Below the pieces are notes generated by a model. That model made no database searches and was not told the origin of the DNA. It worked only from the letters and a program-made list of their open reading frames with translations. DNA of 33,627 bases from Fidelibacterota bacterium. Its GTDB lineage: Bacteria > Fidelibacterota > Marinisomatia > Marinisomatales > UBA1611. The DNA lies in contig PBFM01000020.1 of the NCBI GenBank assembly GCA_002718655.1, positions 1 to 33,627 on the forward strand. The letters run 5' to 3'. How positions within the stretch are numbered: position 1 is the first letter of the stretch; each line of letters opens with the position of its first letter. Below, one piece after another: positions 24,307 to 32,693 of the stretch. The translations under genes and the position numbers were made by a program.

Positions 24307-25812
24307 TCAATCCTTTTGCTCAACCTGAAGAACCTCTCCTGTACTAGCTTCAGCTTTAACCCTAATAACTTCATCTAAATGTTCCTTTATTGTAATATTA
24401 CTAGAGTCAATGCTGAGTGATTCTTTAATATAATGCAGTGCTTTATCATAAAAATCCATTTTAAAATATATCCATCCTATCGTATCAAGGTAAGCTGCCG
24501 ATTTGGGCTCTAATCTAATTGCAATTTGTGCTAATTCTAGCGCTAGGTCTATTTTATGGTTTCTCTCAACCAAGCTGTATGCATAATTATTATAGGCTTG
24601 AGCATCAGTGCTATCACTAGATATTAAATCTAAATAAAGTTTATCTGATTTATCCCATTTCCCTGTTGAGTCATAAATCAATGCTAGGTTATGTTTTGTA
24701 TTCCTAGATTGTGGATATATTTCTAAAGCTTGTGAAAGATGTACTTCTGAGCTATCATATTTTTTTAATTGGTAATATGCAATTCCCAACAAATATTGAA
24801 AAGTAAAATCTTGTCTAAATTTATCAGAATAAGGTTTTAAAACTGATATAGCTTCTTTAGGTTTTTTTCCACCCATTGCCATAACAGCATTATTTATAAA
24901 ACCTCTGGGATCGTCCGGATACTTTTCTAGTATTTTATGATTGTATAATATTGCTTCTTCATTTTTACTTTGATTAATTAAAAGTGTTACTAAACGATGT
25001 AATAAATCAATACTATTACTATCAATCTCTAGGGCAGAGTATATCATTTTCAAAGAAAGTTCTGGTTTATCTAATTCTTCATACAGAGCACTTTTTTGAA
25101 TAAAAATATCTATTGATTTACCTTGAATCAATTGAATCTCATTTAAAATTTCTAAAGATTTCTCATATTGTTTTTTAAAAAGTGAAAGATCTTTCATTGT
25201 TTCAAGAATGTCAAGATTTTCTGGATTATCATTCAATAATATTTCACATACTTCTTCTGCACGAGTGTAATTACCAGTAGTTAATGCAATCTTTAGGGCC
25301 TGCTCTAAACCTGCCACTGCCAAAGGATTAACCTCATATCCTTTAATGTAATAATCAATAGCAGAATTCCAATCACGTTTAATTCTGTATAAATCAGCTA
25401 ATGTAAAAATATAATCAATATTTTTTAAATCTAAATTATGTAGCCTTTTATATGTAAGCTCAGCATCGTCATATTTTCTTTGGTTAAGATATAACTGACC
25501 TAAAATTTCCAGAGCTTCTTTTTCATTTGGATTTAAAGCTAAAGCGATATTTAAATGGTCTTCGGCGCGTTCTTCTTTGCCAAGCCTTCTGTAACCATCA
25601 GCTATTGAGACGTGAATTGTCGATGCATTTGGATCGAGCTCAATTGCTTCCTGAAACTCGAGAATAGCTAGTGCATAATTCCCCTGGTTCATAAGAAACT
25701 CACCCTGCATAAAATGATATAAAGCAATTTCTTTATTTTCTATATCATCTGCAAAAACAAAGCAAGATATTAAAATGAGGATATGTATTATCTTTGGTTG
25801 AGATTTAATCAT
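24307..25812 (-). CDS. TPR repeat protein, secreted or periplasmic
   Basis: About 501 residues from the ATG at 25812 (an ATG at 25833 is also possible but overlaps the upstream gene more). The N-terminus KIIHILILISCFVFADD looks like a cleavable signal peptide. After it come roughly a dozen tetratricopeptide repeats covering the whole protein, for example GNYALAILEFQEAIELDPNA and YDDAELTYKRLHNLD. The repeats form a helical scaffold for protein-protein contacts; no enzymatic domain is visible. It probably acts in envelope assembly with the LolB-like lipoprotein encoded immediately downstream, whose start abuts this stop. Confidence 0.85.
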   Translation of the reverse strand: MIKSQPKIIHILILISCFVFADDIENKEIALYHFMQGEFLMNQGNYALAILEFQEAIELDPNASTIHVSIADGYRRLGKEERAEDHLNIALALNPNEKEALEILGQLYLNQRKYDDAELTYKRLHNLDLKNIDYIFTLADLYRIKRDWNSAIDYYIKGYEVNPLAVAGLEQALKIALTTGNYTRAEEVCEILLNDNPENLDILETMKDLSLFKKQYEKSLEILNEIQLIQGKSIDIFIQKSALYEELDKPELSLKMIYSALEIDSNSIDLLHRLVTLLINQSKNEEAILYNHKILEKYPDDPRGFINNAVMAMGGKKPKEAISVLKPYSDKFRQDFTFQYLLGIAYYQLKKYDSSEVHLSQALEIYPQSRNTKHNLALIYDSTGKWDKSDKLYLDLISSDSTDAQAYNNYAYSLVERNHKIDLALELAQIAIRLEPKSAAYLDTIGWIYFKMDFYDKALHYIKESLSIDSSNITIKEHLDEVIRVKAEASTGEVLQVEQKD

Positions 25813-27535
25813 TTGTCTTAATTTCTTTATCATGAATTGTTATGCCATTACCACCACGCTGCTTCGTTGCATACATTTCTTGGTCTGCTATCTCAATCAG
25901 TTGCCTTATGTTATCCGAATGAGTAGGATATTCAGCCATTCCACCTGATATTGAGAGTCTCGTATCCACACCTTCAAAAGAAAATTTATAATCTGCAATA
26001 TTATCTACAATTCTTTGAGCAACAATATTGGACATCTCAGCAGTTGTATTTATCAATATTATTGCAAATTCCTCACCACCGTAACGTGCTACAACATCAA
26101 CAGCACGAACATTATCTATCATTATTTTAGCAACAGTTTGAATGACATAATCACCATATTGATGACCAAGTGTATCATTTACTTTTTTAAACTTGTCTAA
26201 ATCAAACATCATAACAGCCATTTTTTGTTGAAAGCGTGCTGCGCGCTGGATTTCATCATTAAACCTTTCCTTAAATGTTTGGTGATTTAAAAGCCCTGAC
26301 AATCCATCGTGAGTAGCATTATTATGAATTTTTTCATACTCATATCTCCAGTGAAGAGCAGTACCCATAACCTGTCCAATAAGAGATAAATCATCTAGAT
26401 TCAAATCTGAATGGGTACTTTTTTCCTTAGATTCTAAAATAATCGACCCCCTACTCTCATCTTCAATAATAATTGGCACACCAACAACAGATTTGAATTG
26501 ATATTCTGATGATTCAGAAGATTTAAATCTGAACAAGTTTTGGTATGATTGTTTCCAATCATTTGTCATAAATGATGAACCAGTCACAATGGGTAAGCCA
26601 TGTAAGGAACTATTAGTAGGAAAATCACTACCTTCATTAAACTCATCTTTTTCTCCATCGCATAATTTTATAATTGAAACAACACCTTTGTCATATTTCC
26701 TTCTGTTTTCACTCTCTTTCTTCAATGACATTGTCATTCTATCGTATTTAAAAAAAGTTCGTATCAGGTATTTAAATTGATTAAATATTTTTTGAGAATC
26801 AGATTTAAAATCAGAATTAGATAAAATATCTAAAATAAATGATTTTGTATCTTCACCTATTCTGTGTTTATCAAGACTTTCTAAAGTATCTAAACTCATT
26901 GACACAAACTGTGCCAATGGACCATATAAATTCATTTCATCTTCTGTAGCATCATTGAAATGATCAAAACGTGTTAGAATGAAACCCACTGTATTATCAT
27001 ATAAATTAATTGGATTAAATATGGCGCATTCACTCCCTCTCCAATTATTACCTAAAAAAATCTCTCCCCATAAATCAGGCTGTTCTTTTTGATGCAGTTT
27101 TTTCTTTTCAAAAATCAATTTTCTGATTGAAATATTTTCAGTAGATATATTTTCAGAAAATTCGCTGTCACTGCCCTTTTGCAAGAAAAAACAATTTTTC
27201 TGAGGATCCGCTATGAAAATAGCTGATTTTGAATTGGGATTAATTTTTTGTATTGTATCAAGAACTAGAGATGTTAGAGAATTATAACTATCACTTGCTG
27301 TTTCTTTTGGGTTAATGGATTTCAATTCTTGGTTCTGGTTTTTTTCTAAATCATTTGTGACATTTAACATCTTATTATGCATCATCAATAATATAACTGT
27401 CATTATAATAGTTACATATTTTAAAAAGAAACCAATCTTTGGGAACGAGTCAGGTATAATTGCCTGAAATAATAATAATAAACACAAAACAATTAATGTA
27501 TTCGTGAAAGATTTTGAACTTACCATAGATGACAT
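25805..27535 (-). CDS. Diguanylate cyclase with GAF-like sensor region (GGDEF)
   Basis: A 576-residue protein. Two membrane helices near 11-25 and 36-53 are followed by about 330 residues with two GAF-like segments (CAIFNPINLYDNTVGFILTR and FKSVVGVPIIIEDESRGSII). The GGDEF domain starts near 405 (THDGLSGLLNHQTF), with FDLDKFKKVND and the active-site RYGGEEF (486-490). The product-inhibition I-site RAVD (477-480) is intact. It should make cyclic di-GMP from two GTP. No EAL domain or c-di-GMP receptor is visible nearby. A 77-base gap separates it from the anti-sigma gene, so it may have its own promoter. Confidence 0.93.
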   Translation of the reverse strand: MSSMVSSKSFTNTLIVLCLLLLFQAIIPDSFPKIGFFLKYVTIIMTVILLMMHNKMLNVTNDLEKNQNQELKSINPKETASDSYNSLTSLVLDTIQKINPNSKSAIFIADPQKNCFFLQKGSDSEFSENISTENISIRKLIFEKKKLHQKEQPDLWGEIFLGNNWRGSECAIFNPINLYDNTVGFILTRFDHFNDATEDEMNLYGPLAQFVSMSLDTLESLDKHRIGEDTKSFILDILSNSDFKSDSQKIFNQFKYLIRTFFKYDRMTMSLKKESENRRKYDKGVVSIIKLCDGEKDEFNEGSDFPTNSSLHGLPIVTGSSFMTNDWKQSYQNLFRFKSSESSEYQFKSVVGVPIIIEDESRGSIILESKEKSTHSDLNLDDLSLIGQVMGTALHWRYEYEKIHNNATHDGLSGLLNHQTFKERFNDEIQRAARFQQKMAVMMFDLDKFKKVNDTLGHQYGDYVIQTVAKIMIDNVRAVDVVARYGGEEFAIILINTTAEMSNIVAQRIVDNIADYKFSFEGVDTRLSISGGMAEYPTHSDNIRQLIEIADQEMYATKQRGGNGITIHDKEIKTND

Positions 27536-27612
27536 AATTACATAATATTCTTGCAGATAAAATTAGCAAGGTTCAATGGTGATTAAAACTTGTTTACATA
27601 TTTAATACTTAA

Positions 27613-28146
27613 TTAATCATTGACCAAATGTATTTTGCTTGAGAAATCTTTTTTTTGTGGTTTTAATGAGTCATGCTTTATCGAATCTTTTGGTGTATTC
27701 AATCTATTTTGTTCATCCAAATCTGCTATATTTATTTTATCAACAGGTTCCATTTTATTTTCTGGGGTTTGGTTTGCGTAATTAACATTTTCCGTCATTT
27801 TCTTTGATGTGTATAACTGGATGCATAGAAAAATTAATGAAGCAAATAAACCACTCAAGATTGTAGCATGCATGGGGGCAAAACCTAAAATTGTTCCTTT
27901 ATTATATTTTCGATTATTTTCTTTTTTTAGAATATTAATTTTTTTTAATAATTGAGCATTGAATTTCTTATTAACCTTTGACTTCGGTAAAGTATTTAAC
28001 AATTCAACATTTGATTCAATTGATGAAATCATATTCTTTGCTTCTGGATTTTCATTTAAATAAGAATCGAATTCTTTTCTTTTTGACAATGATAATTTAT
28101 TTTCAATATAATCAGATATCGAATCTTCAAATTGATAGCGATTCAT
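27613..28146 (-). CDS. Putative membrane anti-sigma factor
   Basis: A 177-residue protein starting at the ATG at 28146, chosen because an AAGGAG site lies 12 bases upstream; a TTG at 28158 is less likely. The N-terminal 70 residues (FEDSISDYIENKLS, KRKEFDSYLNENPEAK) resemble the sigma-binding domain of anti-sigma factors but lack the zinc-binding HxxxCxxC. One membrane helix follows (about 89-110, TILSGLFASLIFLCIQLY), then a charged extracytoplasmic tail of about 65 residues. Immediate overlap with the ECF sigma gene supports the call; function is inferred from context. Confidence 0.72.
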   Translation of the reverse strand: MNRYQFEDSISDYIENKLSLSKRKEFDSYLNENPEAKNMISSIESNVELLNTLPKSKVNKKFNAQLLKKINILKKENNRKYNKGTILGFAPMHATILSGLFASLIFLCIQLYTSKKMTENVNYANQTPENKMEPVDKINIADLDEQNRLNTPKDSIKHDSLKPQKKDFSSKIHLVND

Positions 28147-28154
28147 GTCTAATA

Positions 28155-28754
28155 TCAACTCCTTATGTATTCTTTTATTTCTTTTAATTCCACTCTAAGC
28201 TGCAATCTTGCTCTATTTATTCGGGATTTAACTGTTCCTAATGGCAAACTAACAATTTCACTAATATCATCATATGATAATTTCTGTATGTCTCTAAGAA
28301 TAATTATCAATCTAAAATGTTCGGGCAAGTTATTTATTGCTTTTTCAATTTGATTCATAACAAATTCGTTGTTCATACCTTGTTCTACACTTTCCTGAAT
28401 AGCTGGAATATCATACTGTGTCTCTTTTTTAGTCATATGACTTAAATATGTTATTTTCCTTCTTTTTATTTTCCTTAATTCAGTATTTGCCAAATTTCGA
28501 GCAATTGTATAAAGCCACGTGGAAAATTTTGCAATCTCTTTATAATAATGTTTCTTTTGATATAACTTTATCATAGTTTCTTGGACAATATCCTCTGATA
28601 ACTCAGAATCGCCTAAAAAATAGTAAACAAAATTATATAATCTATCCTTATACCGATTAACGAGCTCAACGTAGGCAGCTTCATCCCCTTCTTGAAATAG
28701 CTTAATAAGTTCTTCATCAGAATATATGAATTTTGACTGCTTATTTAGTGACAT
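28155..28754 (-). CDS. ECF-type RNA polymerase sigma factor
   Basis: About 199 residues from the ATG at 28754; longer starts (28787, or TTG at 28817) overlap holA further. Region 2 is clear: LIKLFQEGDEAAYVELVNRY, LSEDIVQETMIKLYQ and FSTWLYTIARNLANTELRK, the core- and -10-binding part. Region 4 follows: AINNLPEHFRLIIILRDIQK with the helix-turn-helix LSYDDISEIVSLPLGTVKSRINRAR, which reads the -35 element. There is no region 3, as expected for the ECF group. The anti-sigma gene overlaps its 3' end, the usual arrangement for control by release of the sigma factor. Confidence 0.92.
   Translation of the reverse strand: MSLNKQSKFIYSDEELIKLFQEGDEAAYVELVNRYKDRLYNFVYYFLGDSELSEDIVQETMIKLYQKKHYYKEIAKFSTWLYTIARNLANTELRKIKRRKITYLSHMTKKETQYDIPAIQESVEQGMNNEFVMNQIEKAINNLPEHFRLIIILRDIQKLSYDDISEIVSLPLGTVKSRINRARLQLRVELKEIKEYIRS
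28159..28164 (-). promoter_or_regulatory. Shine-Dalgarno site for the anti-sigma gene
   Basis: AAGGAG on the minus strand, inside the last codons of the sigma gene and 12 bases before the ATG at 28146. It decides the ATG over the TTG at 28158, which would sit directly against it. Strong sites like this are rare in the window. Confidence 0.55.
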
Positions 28755-29718
28755 AGCTGATAAACTGGACAAGTTCTGTTTCATCATTTGTGTAAGTTGT
28801 TTTTTGTCTTTTATCAATTTCCCCTAAAAAATTGAGAATTTGAGTTAATTCTGCTAATTCAAAATTTTGTGAGAAAAATGGAATTTTCTTTTTTATTGAT
28901 GGCGGTAAGACCCTATAACTATTGTAACCACTAAAAAGTTCCCTTTTAATTAAAAAAAATAAAATTTCCTGAAATAAAAAGTGCAAGGGTATCAAAAGCG
29001 ATAACATAGACTCATTTTTTGAAAGAATATTCTTACCTAATGTTATTGATTTAGAATATTTCTTTGAACCTAAGGCTAACAAAAATTCCCATCGTTTTCT
29101 CTCACGCTTCCAAATAGTAAACTTCATTATGTCATCAATTTGTATCTCATTAGATTCGCCTAGGAATAAACAAATTTTTTCTATCTCATTTTCTAAATGT
29201 CCTACACTATCCCCTGCTATATCGATTAATGCTTGTTTTACATAATCATCCGAGTATTTTCCTTTTTTTTTCATCAAATAACTAACCCATTTTTTTAAAT
29301 CTTTATCAAATGGAGTTCGAACATCAATTGGAATAATTGCTTCTTCAATTTTATTTATAAATGTTGATTTTAATGTCCAATCATCATTGACTAGAATGAT
29401 TAAATAATCGCTACTAGGTTTTTTGCATATACTTAATATATCAGATAATGATTTACCTTTCATTTTTTGAGGATTACGAACAATGAAAATCTTTTTATTT
29501 GAAAAAAGGTCACGAGTACTAATTTTATCAACGATATCTTTACCACTCATATAGCCTGGTGATAGAAATATTTTTTCTACAGGATCGGTAACAAAATATT
29601 TTGAAGATACATAATCAATAAAAAAATTCTGTAAATAGTAGTCATCACCCTTTAAAAAGTAAATCGGGTGAATAATACCTTTATCTATGTCATTAATTAT
29701 TTGCCTAAGATTTATCAT
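28741..29718 (-). CDS. holA: DNA polymerase III delta subunit
   Basis: A 325-residue clamp-loader subunit (ATG at 29718; a GTG at 29727 is possible). It opens the beta clamp within the clamp loader. The pattern matches HolA: HPIYFLKGDDYYLQNFFIDY near the N-terminus, KIFIVRNPQKMKG, LIILVNDDWTLKSTF, DIAGDSVGHLENEIEKICLF and the C-terminal collar region. It carries no functional ATP-binding motif, as is normal for delta. It overlaps the symporter gene upstream and the sigma gene downstream by about 14 bases each. Confidence 0.88.
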   Translation of the reverse strand: MINLRQIINDIDKGIIHPIYFLKGDDYYLQNFFIDYVSSKYFVTDPVEKIFLSPGYMSGKDIVDKISTRDLFSNKKIFIVRNPQKMKGKSLSDILSICKKPSSDYLIILVNDDWTLKSTFINKIEEAIIPIDVRTPFDKDLKKWVSYLMKKKGKYSDDYVKQALIDIAGDSVGHLENEIEKICLFLGESNEIQIDDIMKFTIWKRERKRWEFLLALGSKKYSKSITLGKNILSKNESMLSLLIPLHFLFQEILFFLIKRELFSGYNSYRVLPPSIKKKIPFFSQNFELAELTQILNFLGEIDKRQKTTYTNDETELVQFISYVTK

Positions 29719-31156
29719 ATTCAACACGACTAATAATATAGACAGCTAAAAATGCTAAAATAAAGCTTGATAATCTTTCTGAAACCATTGCTTTTAATTC
29801 TGGAATGTTAGCCCATATAATTGTTGTTAGGAAACCAATAACCAATCCACAGATAACTCCCTTCCTAGTTGTTTTCTTCCACCAAAGCGTAAGCACAAGT
29901 GCAGGACCAAAAGCAGCACCAAGACCACTCCATGCATAACTAACAACGCTGAAAATATTTTTGCCCATTAATTCAGAATATAAAGCAATGCCAAGGGCTA
30001 TTAAACCAAGAATTATTATAACAAAACGACTGATTTGCACTAATACACTTTCCGAAACTGGTAATTTTAGATATTGGTGCAAAAAATCCTCTGTTATCGC
30101 TGAGGTAGAGACCAACAATTGAGAGTCTGCAGTTGACATCATTGCTGCAACAGCACCTGAAATAAATAATCCAGCAACAATTGGATGTAAAACCTTACTT
30201 GCTAATAATGGCATAGCTTTTTCAGGATCGACTAATTGAAAATATTCCGGGCCAAAATGTAATAGTGCAACAATACCAACAAAAAATGCGCCTATAATTC
30301 CTGGGATTGCCCATATGATAGCTATTTTTCTTGCAATACCTATTTCTTTTGTGCTACGAATAGCCATATACCTAATAACTAAATGAGGCTGTCCCATATA
30401 TCCTAAACCCCAACTTAAACCACCTAATAAAATTGCTAATGCTTCAAAACCTGTCTTACCACTAAATATCTTATGGTTTTGGTTGCTAAATACTATATTG
30501 GCTTTTTCAAGACTACTGGTTATGGAAAGGTTTGAATCATATATTTCTATAAAACCTGCAATGGGAAGGATGACTAATGTCCCGAGCATCAGTATACCTT
30601 GTGCTAAATCAGTCCATGCTACAGCTAAAAATCCACCTAAAAGGGTGTACAAAATAATTATAGATGCACCTAATGTAATACCAATCCATGAATCTAATCC
30701 AAATAATGAATTTAGGACCTTCCCAGATGCATGAAATTGTGCAGAAACGTAAAATAGAAAGAAAAAAGCAATCACAAAAGATGAAAATAACCTAATAACA
30801 TTAGATTTATCATTGTATTTCCTGTGAAAATATTCTGGAATGGTCAATGTTTGATATTTTTCAGTTTCCTCCCTGAGCTTTTCTGCAATGAGATACCAGG
30901 AACTAATAATACCGATAATAATACCAATAACAGACCATATCTCGCCCATTCCTATTGTAATTGCGGCTCCAGGTAATGCTAATAACAACCAAGCAGATTC
31001 ACCAGAGGCTCTTTCAGAAAAAGCTGTAACCCAAGGGCTTAAATTTCTTCCAGCTAATAGATAATCTTCCTGTGTTTTAGAATACCTGTATGTTAACACA
31101 CCAATGGATAGGAGGAAAAATAGATAAATGATAAAGATAAAGTTAATTAAATCCAT
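29705..31156 (-). CDS. Sodium:solute symporter (PutP-like, SSS family)
   Basis: A 483-residue inner-membrane transporter, using the ATG at 31156, which overlaps uppP by only 10 bases; the longer open frame upstream lacks membrane character. About 12-13 helices. Motifs typical of PutP: EDYLLAGRNLSPWVTAFSERASGESAWLL near the N-terminus, LYTLLGGFLAVAWTDLAQG, GGLSWGLGYMGQPHLVIRYM and the STADSQLLVSTSAITEDF block with Na+ site serines. The resemblance to proline permease is strong, but other amino acids or organic solutes are possible. Confidence 0.9.
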   Translation of the reverse strand: MDLINFIFIIYLFFLLSIGVLTYRYSKTQEDYLLAGRNLSPWVTAFSERASGESAWLLLALPGAAITIGMGEIWSVIGIIIGIISSWYLIAEKLREETEKYQTLTIPEYFHRKYNDKSNVIRLFSSFVIAFFFLFYVSAQFHASGKVLNSLFGLDSWIGITLGASIIILYTLLGGFLAVAWTDLAQGILMLGTLVILPIAGFIEIYDSNLSITSSLEKANIVFSNQNHKIFSGKTGFEALAILLGGLSWGLGYMGQPHLVIRYMAIRSTKEIGIARKIAIIWAIPGIIGAFFVGIVALLHFGPEYFQLVDPEKAMPLLASKVLHPIVAGLFISGAVAAMMSTADSQLLVSTSAITEDFLHQYLKLPVSESVLVQISRFVIIILGLIALGIALYSELMGKNIFSVVSYAWSGLGAAFGPALVLTLWWKKTTRKGVICGLVIGFLTTIIWANIPELKAMVSERLSSFILAFLAVYIISRVEYDKS

Positions 31157-31914
31157 TTGTACACATTCACAATAGCACCTATAATTAAACAATAAACTCC
31201 AAAATAATGGAATTTTCCATCCTCTAACCATCCTAGCAACCACTTCAAAGCTAAAATACCAACAATAAAAGAACTCACAAATGCAGATAATGATGTAAAT
31301 AGTTCCATTTGAAAATTATTATCTAAATCAATTGCAGTTAAAATACCTGCACCACCAATAATAGGAATAGCCAGTAAAAAGGAATATCTAGCTGCTATTT
31401 TTGAGTCTAAGCCCAACATCAATCCACAACTTATTGTCATCCCACTTCTTGAAACACCTGGAATGATGGCTATCGCCTGCGCAAATCCAATAAGAATTGA
31501 AATTATTATATTCTGTTTTTTGTTACGAATTTTAAAAAAGTAAGAACAAATTAGAACTATTCCAGTGAACATTAATGCAGAAGCAACTACAATATTATTA
31601 TCAAAAAGTGATGTCAATTCATCTTTCAACCCAAGACCGATAGCCACTGCGGGCATAGTTCCAATAGTAACAAAGAAAAGAAATTTTTGGGTCTGTTTAG
31701 ACCTCAAAGAAAAAAGAAGGCATTTAATATCATTATAAAATACAACTAATATACTACAAAGAGTTCCTATGTGTACTAAAATTTCAAATTCATTACCTGG
31801 TTGTTTTATTCCAAGTAATTCTTGTGCGAGTACTAAGTGACCAGAACTACTAATCGGAAGAAATTCAGTAAATCCTTGAATGACACCTAGAATAACTCCT
31901 TCTATAAAATTCAT
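31147..31914 (-). CDS. uppP: Undecaprenyl-diphosphate phosphatase (UppP/BacA)
   Basis: A 255-residue multi-pass enzyme that recycles the lipid carrier for peptidoglycan and surface polysaccharide by removing one phosphate from undecaprenyl diphosphate. The two active-site motifs are present: GVIQGFTEFLPISSSGHLVL near the N-terminus (catalytic Glu and Ser/His) and IPGVSRSGMTISCGLMLGLD in the middle (catalytic Arg). Length matches the family (about 265-275, slightly short). It lies 11 bases downstream of pgeF and shares 10 bases with the symporter gene. Confidence 0.96.
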   Translation of the reverse strand: MNFIEGVILGVIQGFTEFLPISSSGHLVLAQELLGIKQPGNEFEILVHIGTLCSILVVFYNDIKCLLFSLRSKQTQKFLFFVTIGTMPAVAIGLGLKDELTSLFDNNIVVASALMFTGIVLICSYFFKIRNKKQNIIISILIGFAQAIAIIPGVSRSGMTISCGLMLGLDSKIAARYSFLLAIPIIGGAGILTAIDLDNNFQMELFTSLSAFVSSFIVGILALKWLLGWLEDGKFHYFGVYCLIIGAIVNVYKWI

Positions 31915-31925
31915 ATTATCAAATA

Positions 31926-32693
31926 TTATGGATTAAAAATCTTCTTTCTTGATTTTGAATTAGGTTCCTCAATACCAATCATTCCAAACATCCTTCCTGC
32001 GTTTTCACCATCCCTTCTATATGAATGATATTTTTCAGTATTGCAGAAGGTACATTCTTTTGATGTTTTAATATTTACTTTACTCATACCTAATTCAACT
32101 AAGTTATTTAAAGCATAATTTTGTAAATCTACGAAATCTTTTCCTAATTTAATTTTATGTAAAATAAATTTGGAATGAAATTTTTCTATAATATCATCTT
32201 TTATTTCAAAACAACATTTTTGAATAGATGGTCCAATGATGACTTCGAAATCACTCAAATCATATTTATTTCTATTTAATACTTTTTCAGATTTTTGAAG
32301 TATGCCATTTACTAAGCCTCTCCAACCCACATGGAGAAGTCCAAAAACATTTTCCTTGTAATGCGCAAAGAAAACTGGCATACAATCTGCCACTTGTATG
32401 GAACAAACATTTTGAGCATTACTTGTGAAGACCCCATCACACTTTTGTTTTAATCCTGGTTTATTACAAAAAGTAACATTGATAGAGTGAGTTTGAATTG
32501 GTATAATTAATTTCTGATGGTTAAATCCCAGCTTTCTTGCAAAAATCATTCTTGAATTATCAAGATTAATTGGAAAAGATTTCAATGAGAATCTAGCTTT
32601 TATATTCGGATTACTAAAATCACTATCCAATCGCATCCATAATGGATTATCGTTTGATTTTGGTAATTGTTTTGCCATCATAAATAATGCCAT
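31926..32693 (-). CDS. pgeF: Peptidoglycan editing factor PgeF (laccase-domain, YfiH family)
   Basis: A 255-residue protein of the YfiH/PgeF family, which in E. coli removes wrongly inserted L-Ser in place of L-Ala in peptidoglycan precursors and has also been reported as a copper-dependent polyphenol oxidase or nucleoside phosphorylase. The zinc/copper ligands are seen in PIQTHS (H69), VADCMPVFF (C104) and LLHVGWRG (H121), with VIGPSIQKCCFEI further on. The N-terminal segment is compact: the usual GG-S-x-x-NL loop is not recognisable. Start is uncertain: ATGs at 32693, 32681, 32678 and 32636; the first overlaps the upstream gene by 47 bases. Confidence 0.87.
   Translation of the reverse strand: MALFMMAKQLPKSNDNPLWMRLDSDFSNPNIKARFSLKSFPINLDNSRMIFARKLGFNHQKLIIPIQTHSINVTFCNKPGLKQKCDGVFTSNAQNVCSIQVADCMPVFFAHYKENVFGLLHVGWRGLVNGILQKSEKVLNRNKYDLSDFEVIIGPSIQKCCFEIKDDIIEKFHSKFILHKIKLGKDFVDLQNYALNNLVELGMSKVNIKTSKECTFCNTEKYHSYRRDGENAGRMFGMIGIEEPNSKSRKKIFNP

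Noticed and set aside
27536-27612. Possible promoter TTGCTA - 16 bases - TATTAT (minus strand) upstream of the diguanylate cyclase gene
   Set aside because: The -10 box would sit only a few bases from the ATG, leaving almost no leader, and such matches are frequent in this AT-rich DNA.
29705-31243. Longer N-terminus of the sodium symporter starting at 31243
   Set aside because: The extra 29 residues overlap uppP, lack membrane character and precede a good ATG at 31156.
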